NCBI GenBank assembly: GCA_004294225.1
Contig: REBA01000013.1
Location: 1 to 64,000 of the forward strand
Reading direction: 5' to 3'
From: Cytophagales bacterium
GTDB taxonomy: Bacteria > Bacteroidota > Bacteroidia > Cytophagales > Cytophagaceae
Length of the DNA: 64,000 nucleotides
Every line of letters begins with the position of its first letter. Positions within the stretch are counted from its first letter, which is position 1. The notes under the pieces were generated by a model, which saw nothing but the letters and a program-made list of their open reading frames with translations, did no database searches and was not told where the DNA came from. Positions 1 to 7,664 of the stretch are shown here, piece after piece. The translations under genes were made by a program, and so were the position numbers.

Positions 1-982
1 AACAACCAAATTGTCGGAATTAGAAACATCATGGAAAGAAACAGTGCTAAGAAAAGATGATCTTGAAAATCAAGAAAAAGATTTTCAAGATAAAATGAAT
101 AAGCAGAAAAACAGATTAGAAGAACTACTAAAGTCAGCAGGACTTGCCGATATCATTAGGCTCAAGCAAGCCTTACAACTCCCCAATCACGAAGAAATTA
201 AAAAAGAAAAAGAACAAAAAGAACAGCGAATAAATTCGCTTAATGATAAATTCAATGACTATAGCAATTTACTCAACACTCTTTTAAAAAATTCTTTAAG
301 TCCGCAGTCGCTGGAGGAACTGATTGTAGAAAAAGAAATCTGCGAAGATAAACTCAAAGATTTAAACCAAGCTATAGGAGGCATCAAAGAACGGCTGAAA
401 AAACAACAAGACATCGCCAAAGAAAATGAAGCAAAAGAAAAAATCATCGCTGAAAAACAAATCTCGCTTCAATCTTGGAAACAACTTTGTGATTTGATCG
501 GTTCAAGCAATGGTGCATCGTTCAAAAATTTTGCTCAAGACTTCACACTAAGCCTGCTAATACAATACGCTAATAGACACCTTGAAGTCATGTTTAATAG
601 ATACGAATTGTTTAAAGAGGAGCAAAGCAAAGAAATGGAACTTCAGATAAAAGATAAATACTTCTTCAATCAAATCAGAACTATCAATTCCCTTTCAGGA
701 GGCGAAACATTTATCGTTAGTCTCGCTTTAGCATTGGGTCTATCAGACTTAGCGAGTAAAAACACTAAGATAGAATCATTATTTATAGACGAAGGCTTTG
801 GTAGCCTAGACCCAGAAAGCCTGAATAATGCTTTAGATGCATTAGAACTGCTTCGCCAAACAGACCAAAGACAAATAGGAATAATATCTCATATTGAAGA
901 ACTAAAAAAACGTATCCCAAGTCAAATAAGAGTAGTCAGAACCTCAACAGAGTTTAGCAAAATTGAGATTTCAAACTATTAA
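1..982 (+). CDS. sbcC: Exonuclease subunit SbcC, C-terminal part (5' end outside window)
   Basis: This is the C-terminal part of an SMC-like ATPase. SbcC works with the SbcD nuclease in the cytoplasm to cleave hairpins and process DNA ends. The visible 323 or so residues start in a Lys/Glu-rich coiled coil (about residues 1-155 from the TTG at 11). The C-terminal ATPase lobe follows, with the ABC signature LSGGE at about 228-232 and a Walker B segment (LFIDEGFGSLDPE) at about 257-269, then the D-loop and a switch histidine (ISHIEE). The frame stays open to the window edge, so the TTG at 11 is not the real start and the Walker A lobe lies upstream. It converges on the MoxR gene, 3 bases away. 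Related SMC-like ATPases exist, but this signature is typical of SbcC. Confidence 0.9.
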   Translation, partial: TTKLSELETSWKETVLRKDDLENQEKDFQDKMNKQKNRLEELLKSAGLADIIRLKQALQLPNHEEIKKEKEQKEQRINSLNDKFNDYSNLLNTLLKNSLSPQSLEELIVEKEICEDKLKDLNQAIGGIKERLKKQQDIAKENEAKEKIIAEKQISLQSWKQLCDLIGSSNGASFKNFAQDFTLSLLIQYANRHLEVMFNRYELFKEEQSKEMELQIKDKYFFNQIRTINSLSGGETFIVSLALALGLSDLASKNTKIESLFIDEGFGSLDPESLNNALDALELLRQTDQRQIGIISHIEELKKRIPSQIRVVRTSTEFSKIEISNY

Positions 983-985
983 AAC

Positions 986-1972
986 CTATCGAGTATTTAT
1001 ATTCACTTTTCTTAGAATATTTTCTACAATCTGCCTCGTAGATACGGCATCGGCTTCTGCTTCATAGTTCAGAATTATCCTATGATTCAACACATCTGGG
1101 GCTATCTCTTTTATATCTTCAGGAAGTACATAGTCTCTATTATTAAAGAATGCTATCGCCTTTGCTGCCAAGTTTAGATTGATGCTTGCCCTTGGAGAAA
1201 CTCCATATTGAATATAATTGGCTTCATCGTTTAGCCCATAATCTTTGGGTTTTCTAGTAGCAAACACCAACTCTATAATATACCTTTCTAGAGATTCAGA
1301 TATATTCACTTTATTGATACTGTCCTTAATATTCATTATATCTTCCAAATCCAGTATTGATGAGGGTTGATAGTCAAAACTCATATTCGACATTCTTCTC
1401 ATTACTTCTAATTCTGACTCTTTATCTAAATAATCGATATGAATCTTCATCATAAATCGATCTATCTGTGCCTCCGGAAGTGGATAAGTACCTTCTTGTT
1501 CCACTGGATTCTGAGTAGCCATTACCAGAAAAGGGCGGTCTAGTTTATAGGTAGTTTCGCCTATAGTTACTTGTTTCTCTTGCATACATTCCAGTAGAGC
1601 AGACTGTACCTTAGCAGGAGATCTATTGACCTCGTCTGCCAGTATAAGATTAGAAAAAATAGGTCCTTTCTTTACCTCAAACTCTCCCTTTGGTTGATTA
1701 TAAATCATAGTACCAACTAAATCTGCAGGCAATAAATCTGGTGTAAATTGAATTCTTTGAAAATTTAGATGTAATGCTTGAGCTAGAGTATTCACGGTAA
1801 GTGTCTTTGCCAAACCAGGAACTCCTTCTACAAGCATGTGTCCTCCTGTAAAAACGCCAACCAACAATCGATTAATCATATAATCTTGCCCAACCACAAC
1901 CTTTGCCACTTCAGACATTACTTGTTTGATTTTTAGTTGTTGGGCCTGCATTAATTCTTGTACTTCCACCAT
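986..1972 (-). CDS. MoxR-family AAA+ ATPase
   Basis: This 328-residue protein is a complete MoxR-type AAA+ ATPase. Members act as chaperone-like ATPases in the cytoplasm, often with von Willebrand A-domain proteins. Walker A (GVPGLAKT) is at residues 50-57 and Walker B (LILADEVNR) at 109-117. The sensor-1 segment MATQNPVEQEGTYPLPEAQ and the C-terminal lid domain are present. In many Bacteroidota the gene heads a cluster with DUF58 and VWA genes. Here the next gene on the same strand is upstream and unrelated, and no VWA gene lies downstream, so its partner is not visible. The start is the ATG at 1972; the next upstream gene is 43 bases away. Confidence 0.9.
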   Translation of the reverse strand: MVEVQELMQAQQLKIKQVMSEVAKVVVGQDYMINRLLVGVFTGGHMLVEGVPGLAKTLTVNTLAQALHLNFQRIQFTPDLLPADLVGTMIYNQPKGEFEVKKGPIFSNLILADEVNRSPAKVQSALLECMQEKQVTIGETTYKLDRPFLVMATQNPVEQEGTYPLPEAQIDRFMMKIHIDYLDKESELEVMRRMSNMSFDYQPSSILDLEDIMNIKDSINKVNISESLERYIIELVFATRKPKDYGLNDEANYIQYGVSPRASINLNLAAKAIAFFNNRDYVLPEDIKEIAPDVLNHRIILNYEAEADAVSTRQIVENILRKVNINTR

Positions 1973-2015
1973 ATAGAAAATTTTGAAGTTTAATAAAGTA
2001 AAAATAAATTATTAA

Positions 2016-2387
2016 TCACCATTTTTTAAAAATAAAAAAAACAGCCAACATCATAAATACAAACCCGACGACATAGTTCCATTGTAGCTTATCTGTTTTA
2101 AATATATATACAGAGAAAATGATAAATATCGTTAATGTGATTACCTCTTGGATTATTTTCAGTTGAAACAAATTGAATGGTCCACCATGATCTATATATC
2201 CAATTCTATTGGCTGGAACTTGAAATAAATATTCAAAAAATGCCAATCCCCAGCTAAAAACTATAGCAAAAATTACTCCTTTATTTTGCAGAAACTCATA
2301 TTTTTTTCCTTGCAAATGAAGATACCAAGCCAAAGTCATGAATACATTAGAGACTATAAGTAAAAGTACACTTGAAATACCTTTCAT
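2016..2387 (-). CDS. DMT-superfamily small membrane protein (DUF486)
   Basis: This 123-residue protein looks like a DUF486 member of the drug/metabolite transporter superfamily. Four hydrophobic segments are visible at about residues 4-22, 38-56, 79-99 and 103-120, with an amphipathic loop that contains PANRIGY, a feature typical of DUF486. It ends in a lysine-rich tail (FKKW). The transported substrate is unknown for the family. It lies 16 bases downstream of the DUF4834 gene on the same strand and 43 bases before moxR, so the three genes may be co-transcribed. Confidence 0.8.
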   Translation of the reverse strand: MKGISSVLLLIVSNVFMTLAWYLHLQGKKYEFLQNKGVIFAIVFSWGLAFFEYLFQVPANRIGYIDHGGPFNLFQLKIIQEVITLTIFIIFSVYIFKTDKLQWNYVVGFVFMMLAVFFIFKKW

Positions 2388-2403
2388 TGAGTTATACTTA
2401 GGT

Positions 2404-2658
2404 TTATTTTACCTCTTCGTAATCTATATATTCTCCATAAGAACCATCTTTACCCTTACTGTTTTGAGGTTTTTGCTCTACTTCTATTGTTCCTTCTGGT
2501 TTAGATTTTTGCTTAGTAGTATAAGTATATGATTTGTATGCCGTACCACCTTGCTGAGCCATCTTGCTCAGTACACTTGTGATTACAAGCCTAAGCAAAG
2601 GCTTTAATACTAATCTCAATACAAAGAATATAATAAGAAGCGATATAATAAATTTCAT
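2404..2658 (-). CDS. DUF4834 family small membrane protein
   Basis: This 84-residue protein has one N-terminal hydrophobic segment (residues 2-30, with Arg/Lys breaks) followed by a polar tail that ends in an acidic stretch (GEYIDYEEVK). This is the layout of DUF4834, a small family found in Bacteroidota. Function is unknown; one membrane pass with the tail facing the cytoplasm is an inference. It is the first gene of a possible three-gene run with DUF486 and moxR. Confidence 0.7.
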   Translation of the reverse strand: MKFIISLLIIFFVLRLVLKPLLRLVITSVLSKMAQQGGTAYKSYTYTTKQKSKPEGTIEVEQKPQNSKGKDGSYGEYIDYEEVK

Positions 2659-2857
2659 AACTCAATTTTTTATAAATAACAATTTCAAGTTTTATACCAT
2701 GAGCCAACTTGTCAGCATTATTTTCTATCAATATAATCATTGTAAAGTTAAAAAATCTGATTGGTATTCTTCATTAAAATAATTTTAATAGACGCTTTGC
2801 CCATTAAATCCTCTTGAAAATAGGAATATTTAAACAAGATATATTGCAAAATAAATA

Positions 2858-2880
2858 ATAAGTGTTATTTTTACACTTAT
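2858..2880. promoter_or_regulatory. Palindromic operator candidate for AraR
   Basis: A perfect 8-bp inverted repeat, ATAAGTGT-N7-ACACTTAT, ends 2 bases before the ATG of araR. The spacer also pairs at one more position, so the site is nearly symmetric over 23 bp. Size, symmetry and place fit a dimeric regulator that represses its own operon. Autoregulation by AraR is an inference. No second copy was noticed upstream of the other sugar genes. Confidence 0.5.
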
Positions 2881-2882
2881 TA

Positions 2883-3539
2883 ATGACTAACCCTCAAATA
2901 CCATATCATAACGAAACCAAATTTCTACTTGCAGTAGATTGTATAGTGCTTGGCTTTGATGGTGTCAAGTTGTTTGCACTGCTGGTAAAGAGAAAATTCA
3001 AACCTATGCAAAACAAATGGTCGCTTATGGGTGGGTTTCTTAAAGAAGACGAAAATTTGAACGAAGCTGCGTCAAGAATTATTGATGATTTAACAGGGCT
3101 AAAAGACCTATATCTTGAACAGCTAAATACCTATAGCGATATTTATAGAGATACTGCCTCTAGAGTTGTTAGTGTAGCATATTTTGCATTATTAAATACC
3201 AAAAATTTTCCGCTTCCTATATCTAAAGAATATTTGAGTGAATGGTTTGAGATAGGCAATGTTCCAAAACTTATCTTCGACCATAATCATATGCTAGAAG
3301 ATACCATAAAATCAATTAGAGAGAAAATACTAAAATACCCTATTGCATTCTCTCTATTGCCCGAAAAATTTAGTATGAGTCAATTACAAAATCTGTATGA
3401 AGCAATTCTTGAACAAAGCCTAGACAAAAGAAATTTCAGAAAACAAATTATATCCTCCAACATCATCTCAAAAACTATTTACAAAGAAAAAACAAGTTCA
3501 AAAAAAGGTGCCTATTTATATTCATTCAATAAAAACTAA
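2883..3539 (+). CDS. araR: Nudix-related transcriptional regulator of arabinose use (AraR/NrtR type)
   Basis: This 218-residue protein has an N-terminal Nudix-like domain (about residues 10-145) and a C-terminal winged-helix domain (about 150-215). This is the layout of NrtR-type regulators and of the AraR regulators of Bacteroidota that control arabinose genes. The Nudix box (51-73) keeps its first glycine, the glutamate six residues on and a later arginine, but the catalytic REUxEE core reads RIIDDL. Hydrolysis is therefore unlikely and sugar sensing is the expected role. The ATG at 2883 was preferred to the GTG at 2862, which lies inside the palindrome. It is the first gene of the ara operon, 6 bases before araA. 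Confidence 0.85.
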   Translation: MTNPQIPYHNETKFLLAVDCIVLGFDGVKLFALLVKRKFKPMQNKWSLMGGFLKEDENLNEAASRIIDDLTGLKDLYLEQLNTYSDIYRDTASRVVSVAYFALLNTKNFPLPISKEYLSEWFEIGNVPKLIFDHNHMLEDTIKSIREKILKYPIAFSLLPEKFSMSQLQNLYEAILEQSLDKRNFRKQIISSNIISKTIYKEKTSSKKGAYLYSFNKN

Positions 3540-3545
3540 TCCATT

Positions 3546-5051
3546 ATGAAACATTACAAAGATTTAGAAATTTGGTTTATCACAGGAAGCCAGCATTTAT
3601 ATGGAAACGAAGCATTAAAAGAAGTAGAAAAAAATTCTAAAAAAGTAGCTAATACCCTAGACAAATCTCCACAAGCTCCAGCAAAGATTATCTGGAAAAA
3701 ATTACTTACTACTCCAGATGAGATTACAAACCTTATTCACGAAGCCAATAATAATGACAAATGCATCGGAATTATTGCATGGATGCATACCTTCTCCCCA
3801 GCAAAAATGTGGATCAATGGACTGAAAATATTAAAAAAACCACTTTTAGATTTACAAACACAAAATAACGAATCTATTCCCTTTGCAACTATAGATATGG
3901 ATTTCATGAACCTGAACCAAACAGCACATGGTGGTAGAGAATTTGGTTATATATGCACTAGACTCGGCGTAAAAAGAAAAGTTATTATAGGTCATTATGA
4001 AGATAAAGATTTACATAATGAAATCGAAGTATGGATTAGAGCAAGTGCTGCTTTTCGTGAATCAAAACACTTGAAAGTAGCACGTTTTGGCGACAACATG
4101 AGAGAAGTTGCTGTTACAGAAGGCGACAAGGTAGAAGCAGAAATCGCTTTTGGATTTTCTGTCAATGGTTATGGAATGGGAGATTTAGTAGCCTTCATCA
4201 ATAAAGTGAAAGAAAAAGATGCACAAAAACTAGTAGAGCAATATTATGAAGAATATACTATTAAAGACACCTTCAAGAAAAACAAGAAATTCATTACTAA
4301 CCTTCTCAACGAAGCCAAAACAGAATTAGGCCTAAGGGCATTTTTAAAAGACAAAGGATGCAAAGCTTTTACAACCACCTTTGAAGATCTTCATGGACTA
4401 AACCAATTACCTGGCCTTGCTGTTCAGAGGCTTATGGCAGATGGATATGGCTTTGGAGCAGAAGGAGATTGGAAAACAGCAGCCCTTCTAAGACTTAGCA
4501 AGGTAATGGAAAAAGGTTTGACAGGTGGTACCAGTTTTATGGAAGATTACACCTACCACTTCGATAAAAAAGATGAAAAAGTATTGGGTTCACACATGCT
4601 CGAAATATGTCCGAGTATAGCCAATAAGAAGCCTAGTCTAGAAATGCACCCTCTGGGAATAGGCGGCAAAGATGACCCTATCAGATTAGTATTTGAATCT
4701 TCTGAAGGGAAAGGCTTAAATATTGCTATGATGGATATGGGAAATAGATTCCGTTGGTTATACAACGAAGTAGAGGTAGTGAAGCCAGTCCCGATGCCAA
4801 AATTACCTGTGGCTAGAGTACTTTGGAAAACATTACCCAATATGCAAACAGGAATAAAAGCATGGATCTATGGTGGAGGGGCACATCATACCGTATTCAG
4901 CAAATCGTTATCACTTGCTCATTTTCAAGATTTATCTGAAATGTTCGGAAACGAATTAGTAGTAATCGACAAAAACACCGAATTACAAGCCTTTAAAGAG
5001 AAGTTGCAATTCAACGAAGTATATCACAACTTAAAGTCTAAAATATGCTAG
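3546..5051 (+). CDS. araA: L-arabinose isomerase
   Basis: This enzyme converts L-arabinose to L-ribulose in the cytoplasm. The 501-residue length matches the family. The metal and catalytic residues fall at E306 (GFGAEGDWK), E333 (TSFMEDYTYHF) and H350 (GSHMLEICPS), the same numbering as in the E. coli enzyme. A C-terminal GGGAHHTVFS holds the last histidine at about 447-448. The start is the ATG at 3546, and the end overlaps araD by 7 bases, which indicates coupled translation. Operon order is araR-araA-araD-araB. Confidence 0.98.
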   Translation: MKHYKDLEIWFITGSQHLYGNEALKEVEKNSKKVANTLDKSPQAPAKIIWKKLLTTPDEITNLIHEANNNDKCIGIIAWMHTFSPAKMWINGLKILKKPLLDLQTQNNESIPFATIDMDFMNLNQTAHGGREFGYICTRLGVKRKVIIGHYEDKDLHNEIEVWIRASAAFRESKHLKVARFGDNMREVAVTEGDKVEAEIAFGFSVNGYGMGDLVAFINKVKEKDAQKLVEQYYEEYTIKDTFKKNKKFITNLLNEAKTELGLRAFLKDKGCKAFTTTFEDLHGLNQLPGLAVQRLMADGYGFGAEGDWKTAALLRLSKVMEKGLTGGTSFMEDYTYHFDKKDEKVLGSHMLEICPSIANKKPSLEMHPLGIGGKDDPIRLVFESSEGKGLNIAMMDMGNRFRWLYNEVEVVKPVPMPKLPVARVLWKTLPNMQTGIKAWIYGGGAHHTVFSKSLSLAHFQDLSEMFGNELVVIDKNTELQAFKEKLQFNEVYHNLKSKIC

Positions 5052-5737
5052 AAGAGCTGAAAGAAAGGGTTTACAAATCCAATATTCAATTACTCGAACT
5101 CGGTTTAGTAGTATTTACTTGGGGCAATGCCAGTGCATATGATCCAGAATCTAAGCTTATGGTCATCAAACCAAGTGGTATAGATTATGATATAATGCAA
5201 CCAGAAGATATGGTAGTAGTAAATCTTGAAGGTCAGAAAATAGAAGGAAAATACAAACCGTCGTCTGACACGCCTACTCATATTGAGCTCTACAAAGCTT
5301 TTAAAAATATAGAAGGAATAGTTCATACCCACTCTGAATGGGCTACCAGCTGGGCACAGGCTGGTAGATCTATACCCCCTTATGGCACTACCCATGCAGA
5401 TTATTTTTATAAAGCCATTCCTTGTACGAGAAAACTTAGCAAAGAAGAAATAGAATCAAGCTATGAAAAAGAAACTGGTAGTGTAATCATTGAATGTTTT
5501 CAGAAAGATAACATTGACCCTATAGCTACACCTGGTGTTCTAGTAAACGGACATGCACCATTTGCATGGGGCAAAAGCGTAGAAGCAGCAGTTTATCATG
5601 CAAAAGTAATTGAAGAAGTCGCAAAAATGGCTTTCAGAAACGAAGCCTTGGGCAATACAACCCCAATCGATGACTATCTTTTAGAAAAACACTACAACAG
5701 AAAGCATGGCAAAAATGCTTATTATGGACAACAATAA
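5045..5737 (+). CDS. araD: L-ribulose-5-phosphate 4-epimerase
   Basis: This class II aldolase-fold, zinc-dependent enzyme turns L-ribulose 5-phosphate into D-xylulose 5-phosphate, the last step of arabinose entry into the pentose phosphate pathway. The 230-residue length is standard. The zinc histidines are H94 and H96 (IVHTHSEWA) and H170 (VNGHAPFAWG). The phosphate-binding segments GNAS and KPSG are at 27-30 and 42-45. It overlaps the end of araA and precedes araB by 9 bases. Confidence 0.97.
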   Translation: MLEELKERVYKSNIQLLELGLVVFTWGNASAYDPESKLMVIKPSGIDYDIMQPEDMVVVNLEGQKIEGKYKPSSDTPTHIELYKAFKNIEGIVHTHSEWATSWAQAGRSIPPYGTTHADYFYKAIPCTRKLSKEEIESSYEKETGSVIIECFQKDNIDPIATPGVLVNGHAPFAWGKSVEAAVYHAKVIEEVAKMAFRNEALGNTTPIDDYLLEKHYNRKHGKNAYYGQQ

Positions 5738-5746
5738 ACCCCGATA

Positions 5747-7423
5747 ATGAAAAACAAATATACCATAGGCGTTGATTACGGAACTGATTCTGTAAGATCA
5801 ATTGTTGCCAATATACAAACAGTAGAAATAGTAGGTTCAGATGTATTCTATTATCCTAGGTGGAAAGAAGGAAAATATTGCAAGCCTACTATTAATCAGT
5901 ACCGACAACATCCAAAAGATTATGTAGAAGGCCTAGAAACCACCATTAAGAATGCAATCACTCATAGTAAAATAGATGCCAAAAATGAAATCATAGGTAT
6001 AACTATAGATACTACTGGCTCTACACCTTGTGCAGTCAATAATGAGGGAATTCCACTTGCAATGCTCGGCGAATTTCAGGAAGAGCCAGATGCCATGTTT
6101 GTGCTTTGGAAAGATCATACCGCTATAAAAGAAGCAGACCATATCAATCATGTAAGCAGAACTTGGGGTGGGATAGACTACACAAAGTATTCAGGTGGAG
6201 TGTATTCTTCAGAATGGTTTTGGGCTAAAATTCTTCACATTTATAAAAAGAATTCAATCGTCAGAAACGCCACTTATTCTTGGGTGGAGCATTGCGATTG
6301 GATAACAGCATTGCTAACTGGATGCAAAGACCCCAAGACCATGAAAAGAAGCAGATGTGCAGCAGGGCACAAAGCACTCTGGAACGAGGAATGGGACGGA
6401 CTTCCTTCCGAAGAATTTTTGATCACACTAGATTCAAGCCTAAAAGGTCTAAGAGAAAATTTGTATCAAGACACCTATCAGAATCATCAGATAGCTGGCA
6501 ATCTCTGCGAAGAATGGAGCAACAGATTAGGGTTGTCGCAATCAGTTGTCATCGGCATTGGTGCATTTGACGCACACTTGGGAGCAATTGGTGCAGAAAT
6601 CAAACCCAATTACCTAACCAAAGTGATGGGCACATCTACTTGCGATATGCTTGTATCTTCCAATCCAGAAATTAGTACCACTCTAATCAAAGGAATCTGC
6701 GGGCAAGTAAATGGCTCTATACTTCCCAATTGTATAGGCTTAGAAGCAGGTCAATCAGCATTTGGCGATGTATATGCTTGGTTTACAAAATTAATCACAC
6801 AGCCAAATATTGATATCCTCCTTCAATCTGAAGTTATTGATGCGAAACAAAAACAAAAACTAATTGAAGAAATAAAAAGTAAGATTATCCTACAACTCAA
6901 TAAAGACGCTGCTTCCCTCCCCCTAGATAGTTCTTCTCCGTTGGCAATAGATTGGTTTAATGGCCGCAGAACACCAGATGCTAATCAAAACCTCAAAGCA
7001 GCAATTACAAACCTAACCATAGGTATCAATGCCGCTCAGATATTCAAAGCACTGGTAGAAGCTACCGCATTCGGAGCCTATGCAATTATAGAAAGATTTA
7101 GAAACGAAGGAGTAATCATTGAAGGATTAATAGGGCTTGGCGGTGTAGCTATAAAAGCACCATTCATTATGCAAACCATTGCAGATGTGTGCAACCTTCC
7201 TATACAAATTGCAAAGGTAGAGCAAGCGTGTGCATTAGGTGCTGCTATGGCTGCTGCTGTGGCTGCTGGTGCTCATCAAAATTTTGAAGAAGCCCAAAAA
7301 GCAATGGGTCAAGGATTTGAAACTACCTATTACCCAGATGCGACTAAAAATATATTTTATCAAAAGAGATACCAACAATATAAAGCCTTGGGAAACTTTG
7401 TAGAGACTGTAGAAATGAAATAA
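5747..7423 (+). CDS. araB: Ribulokinase
   Basis: This 558-residue FGGY-family kinase phosphorylates L-ribulose with ATP. The N-terminal phosphate-binding loop GVDYGTDSVR is at about residues 8-17. The sugar-binding region (WVEHCDWITALLTG) and the C-terminal ATP lobe (GLGGVAIKAPFIMQ, CALGAAMAAAVAAG) follow. The length agrees with the ribulokinase group rather than xylulokinase (about 500). It is the last gene of the ara operon; a GC-rich hairpin-bearing element about 100 bases downstream may help end transcription. Confidence 0.97.
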   Translation: MKNKYTIGVDYGTDSVRSIVANIQTVEIVGSDVFYYPRWKEGKYCKPTINQYRQHPKDYVEGLETTIKNAITHSKIDAKNEIIGITIDTTGSTPCAVNNEGIPLAMLGEFQEEPDAMFVLWKDHTAIKEADHINHVSRTWGGIDYTKYSGGVYSSEWFWAKILHIYKKNSIVRNATYSWVEHCDWITALLTGCKDPKTMKRSRCAAGHKALWNEEWDGLPSEEFLITLDSSLKGLRENLYQDTYQNHQIAGNLCEEWSNRLGLSQSVVIGIGAFDAHLGAIGAEIKPNYLTKVMGTSTCDMLVSSNPEISTTLIKGICGQVNGSILPNCIGLEAGQSAFGDVYAWFTKLITQPNIDILLQSEVIDAKQKQKLIEEIKSKIILQLNKDAASLPLDSSSPLAIDWFNGRRTPDANQNLKAAITNLTIGINAAQIFKALVEATAFGAYAIIERFRNEGVIIEGLIGLGGVAIKAPFIMQTIADVCNLPIQIAKVEQACALGAAMAAAVAAGAHQNFEEAQKAMGQGFETTYYPDATKNIFYQKRYQQYKALGNFVETVEMK

Positions 7424-7518
7424 ATATACTATTGATTATGTGGTCAATTATAATAAAATATTAAGCGAAGTCGAAGAACATTATGAAGATAAAAAGTTAG
7501 GAATTAGAAATTAAATCT

Positions 7519-7620
7519 TGGGCACATCCCGCTATAAAAGCGGGTCGGGCTGTACGCTATAAGTCCGCCCACACTCAATACCACGCTCTTCGGGCTTTTC
7601 GCTTTCATCCCTTGTGCTAA
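7519..7620. repeat. GC-rich dispersed-repeat-like element
   Basis: About 100 bases of GC-rich sequence interrupt a very AT-rich intergenic region. The ends carry a short inverted repeat (GCACA at 7522-7526, TGTGC at 7613-7617). Inside is a hairpin CCCGCT-N5-AGCGGG (7528-7544) followed by CGGGCTGTACGC and TCTTCGGGCTTTTCGC. From memory this resembles palindromic intergenic repeats common in Bacteroidota genomes. No second copy was noticed in this window, so its repeat status is unproven. It may also act as an attenuator or terminator after araB. Confidence 0.4.
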
Positions 7621-7664
7621 AAATACTCAGATTCCTCTTTAAATAAAAATTAAATAACAAAAAC

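Noticed and set aside
7423-7439. 17-base sequence AATATACTATTGATTAT, repeated at 12987-13003
   Set aside because: In AT-rich DNA a shared 17-mer within 64 kb is expected by chance; flanks do not match.
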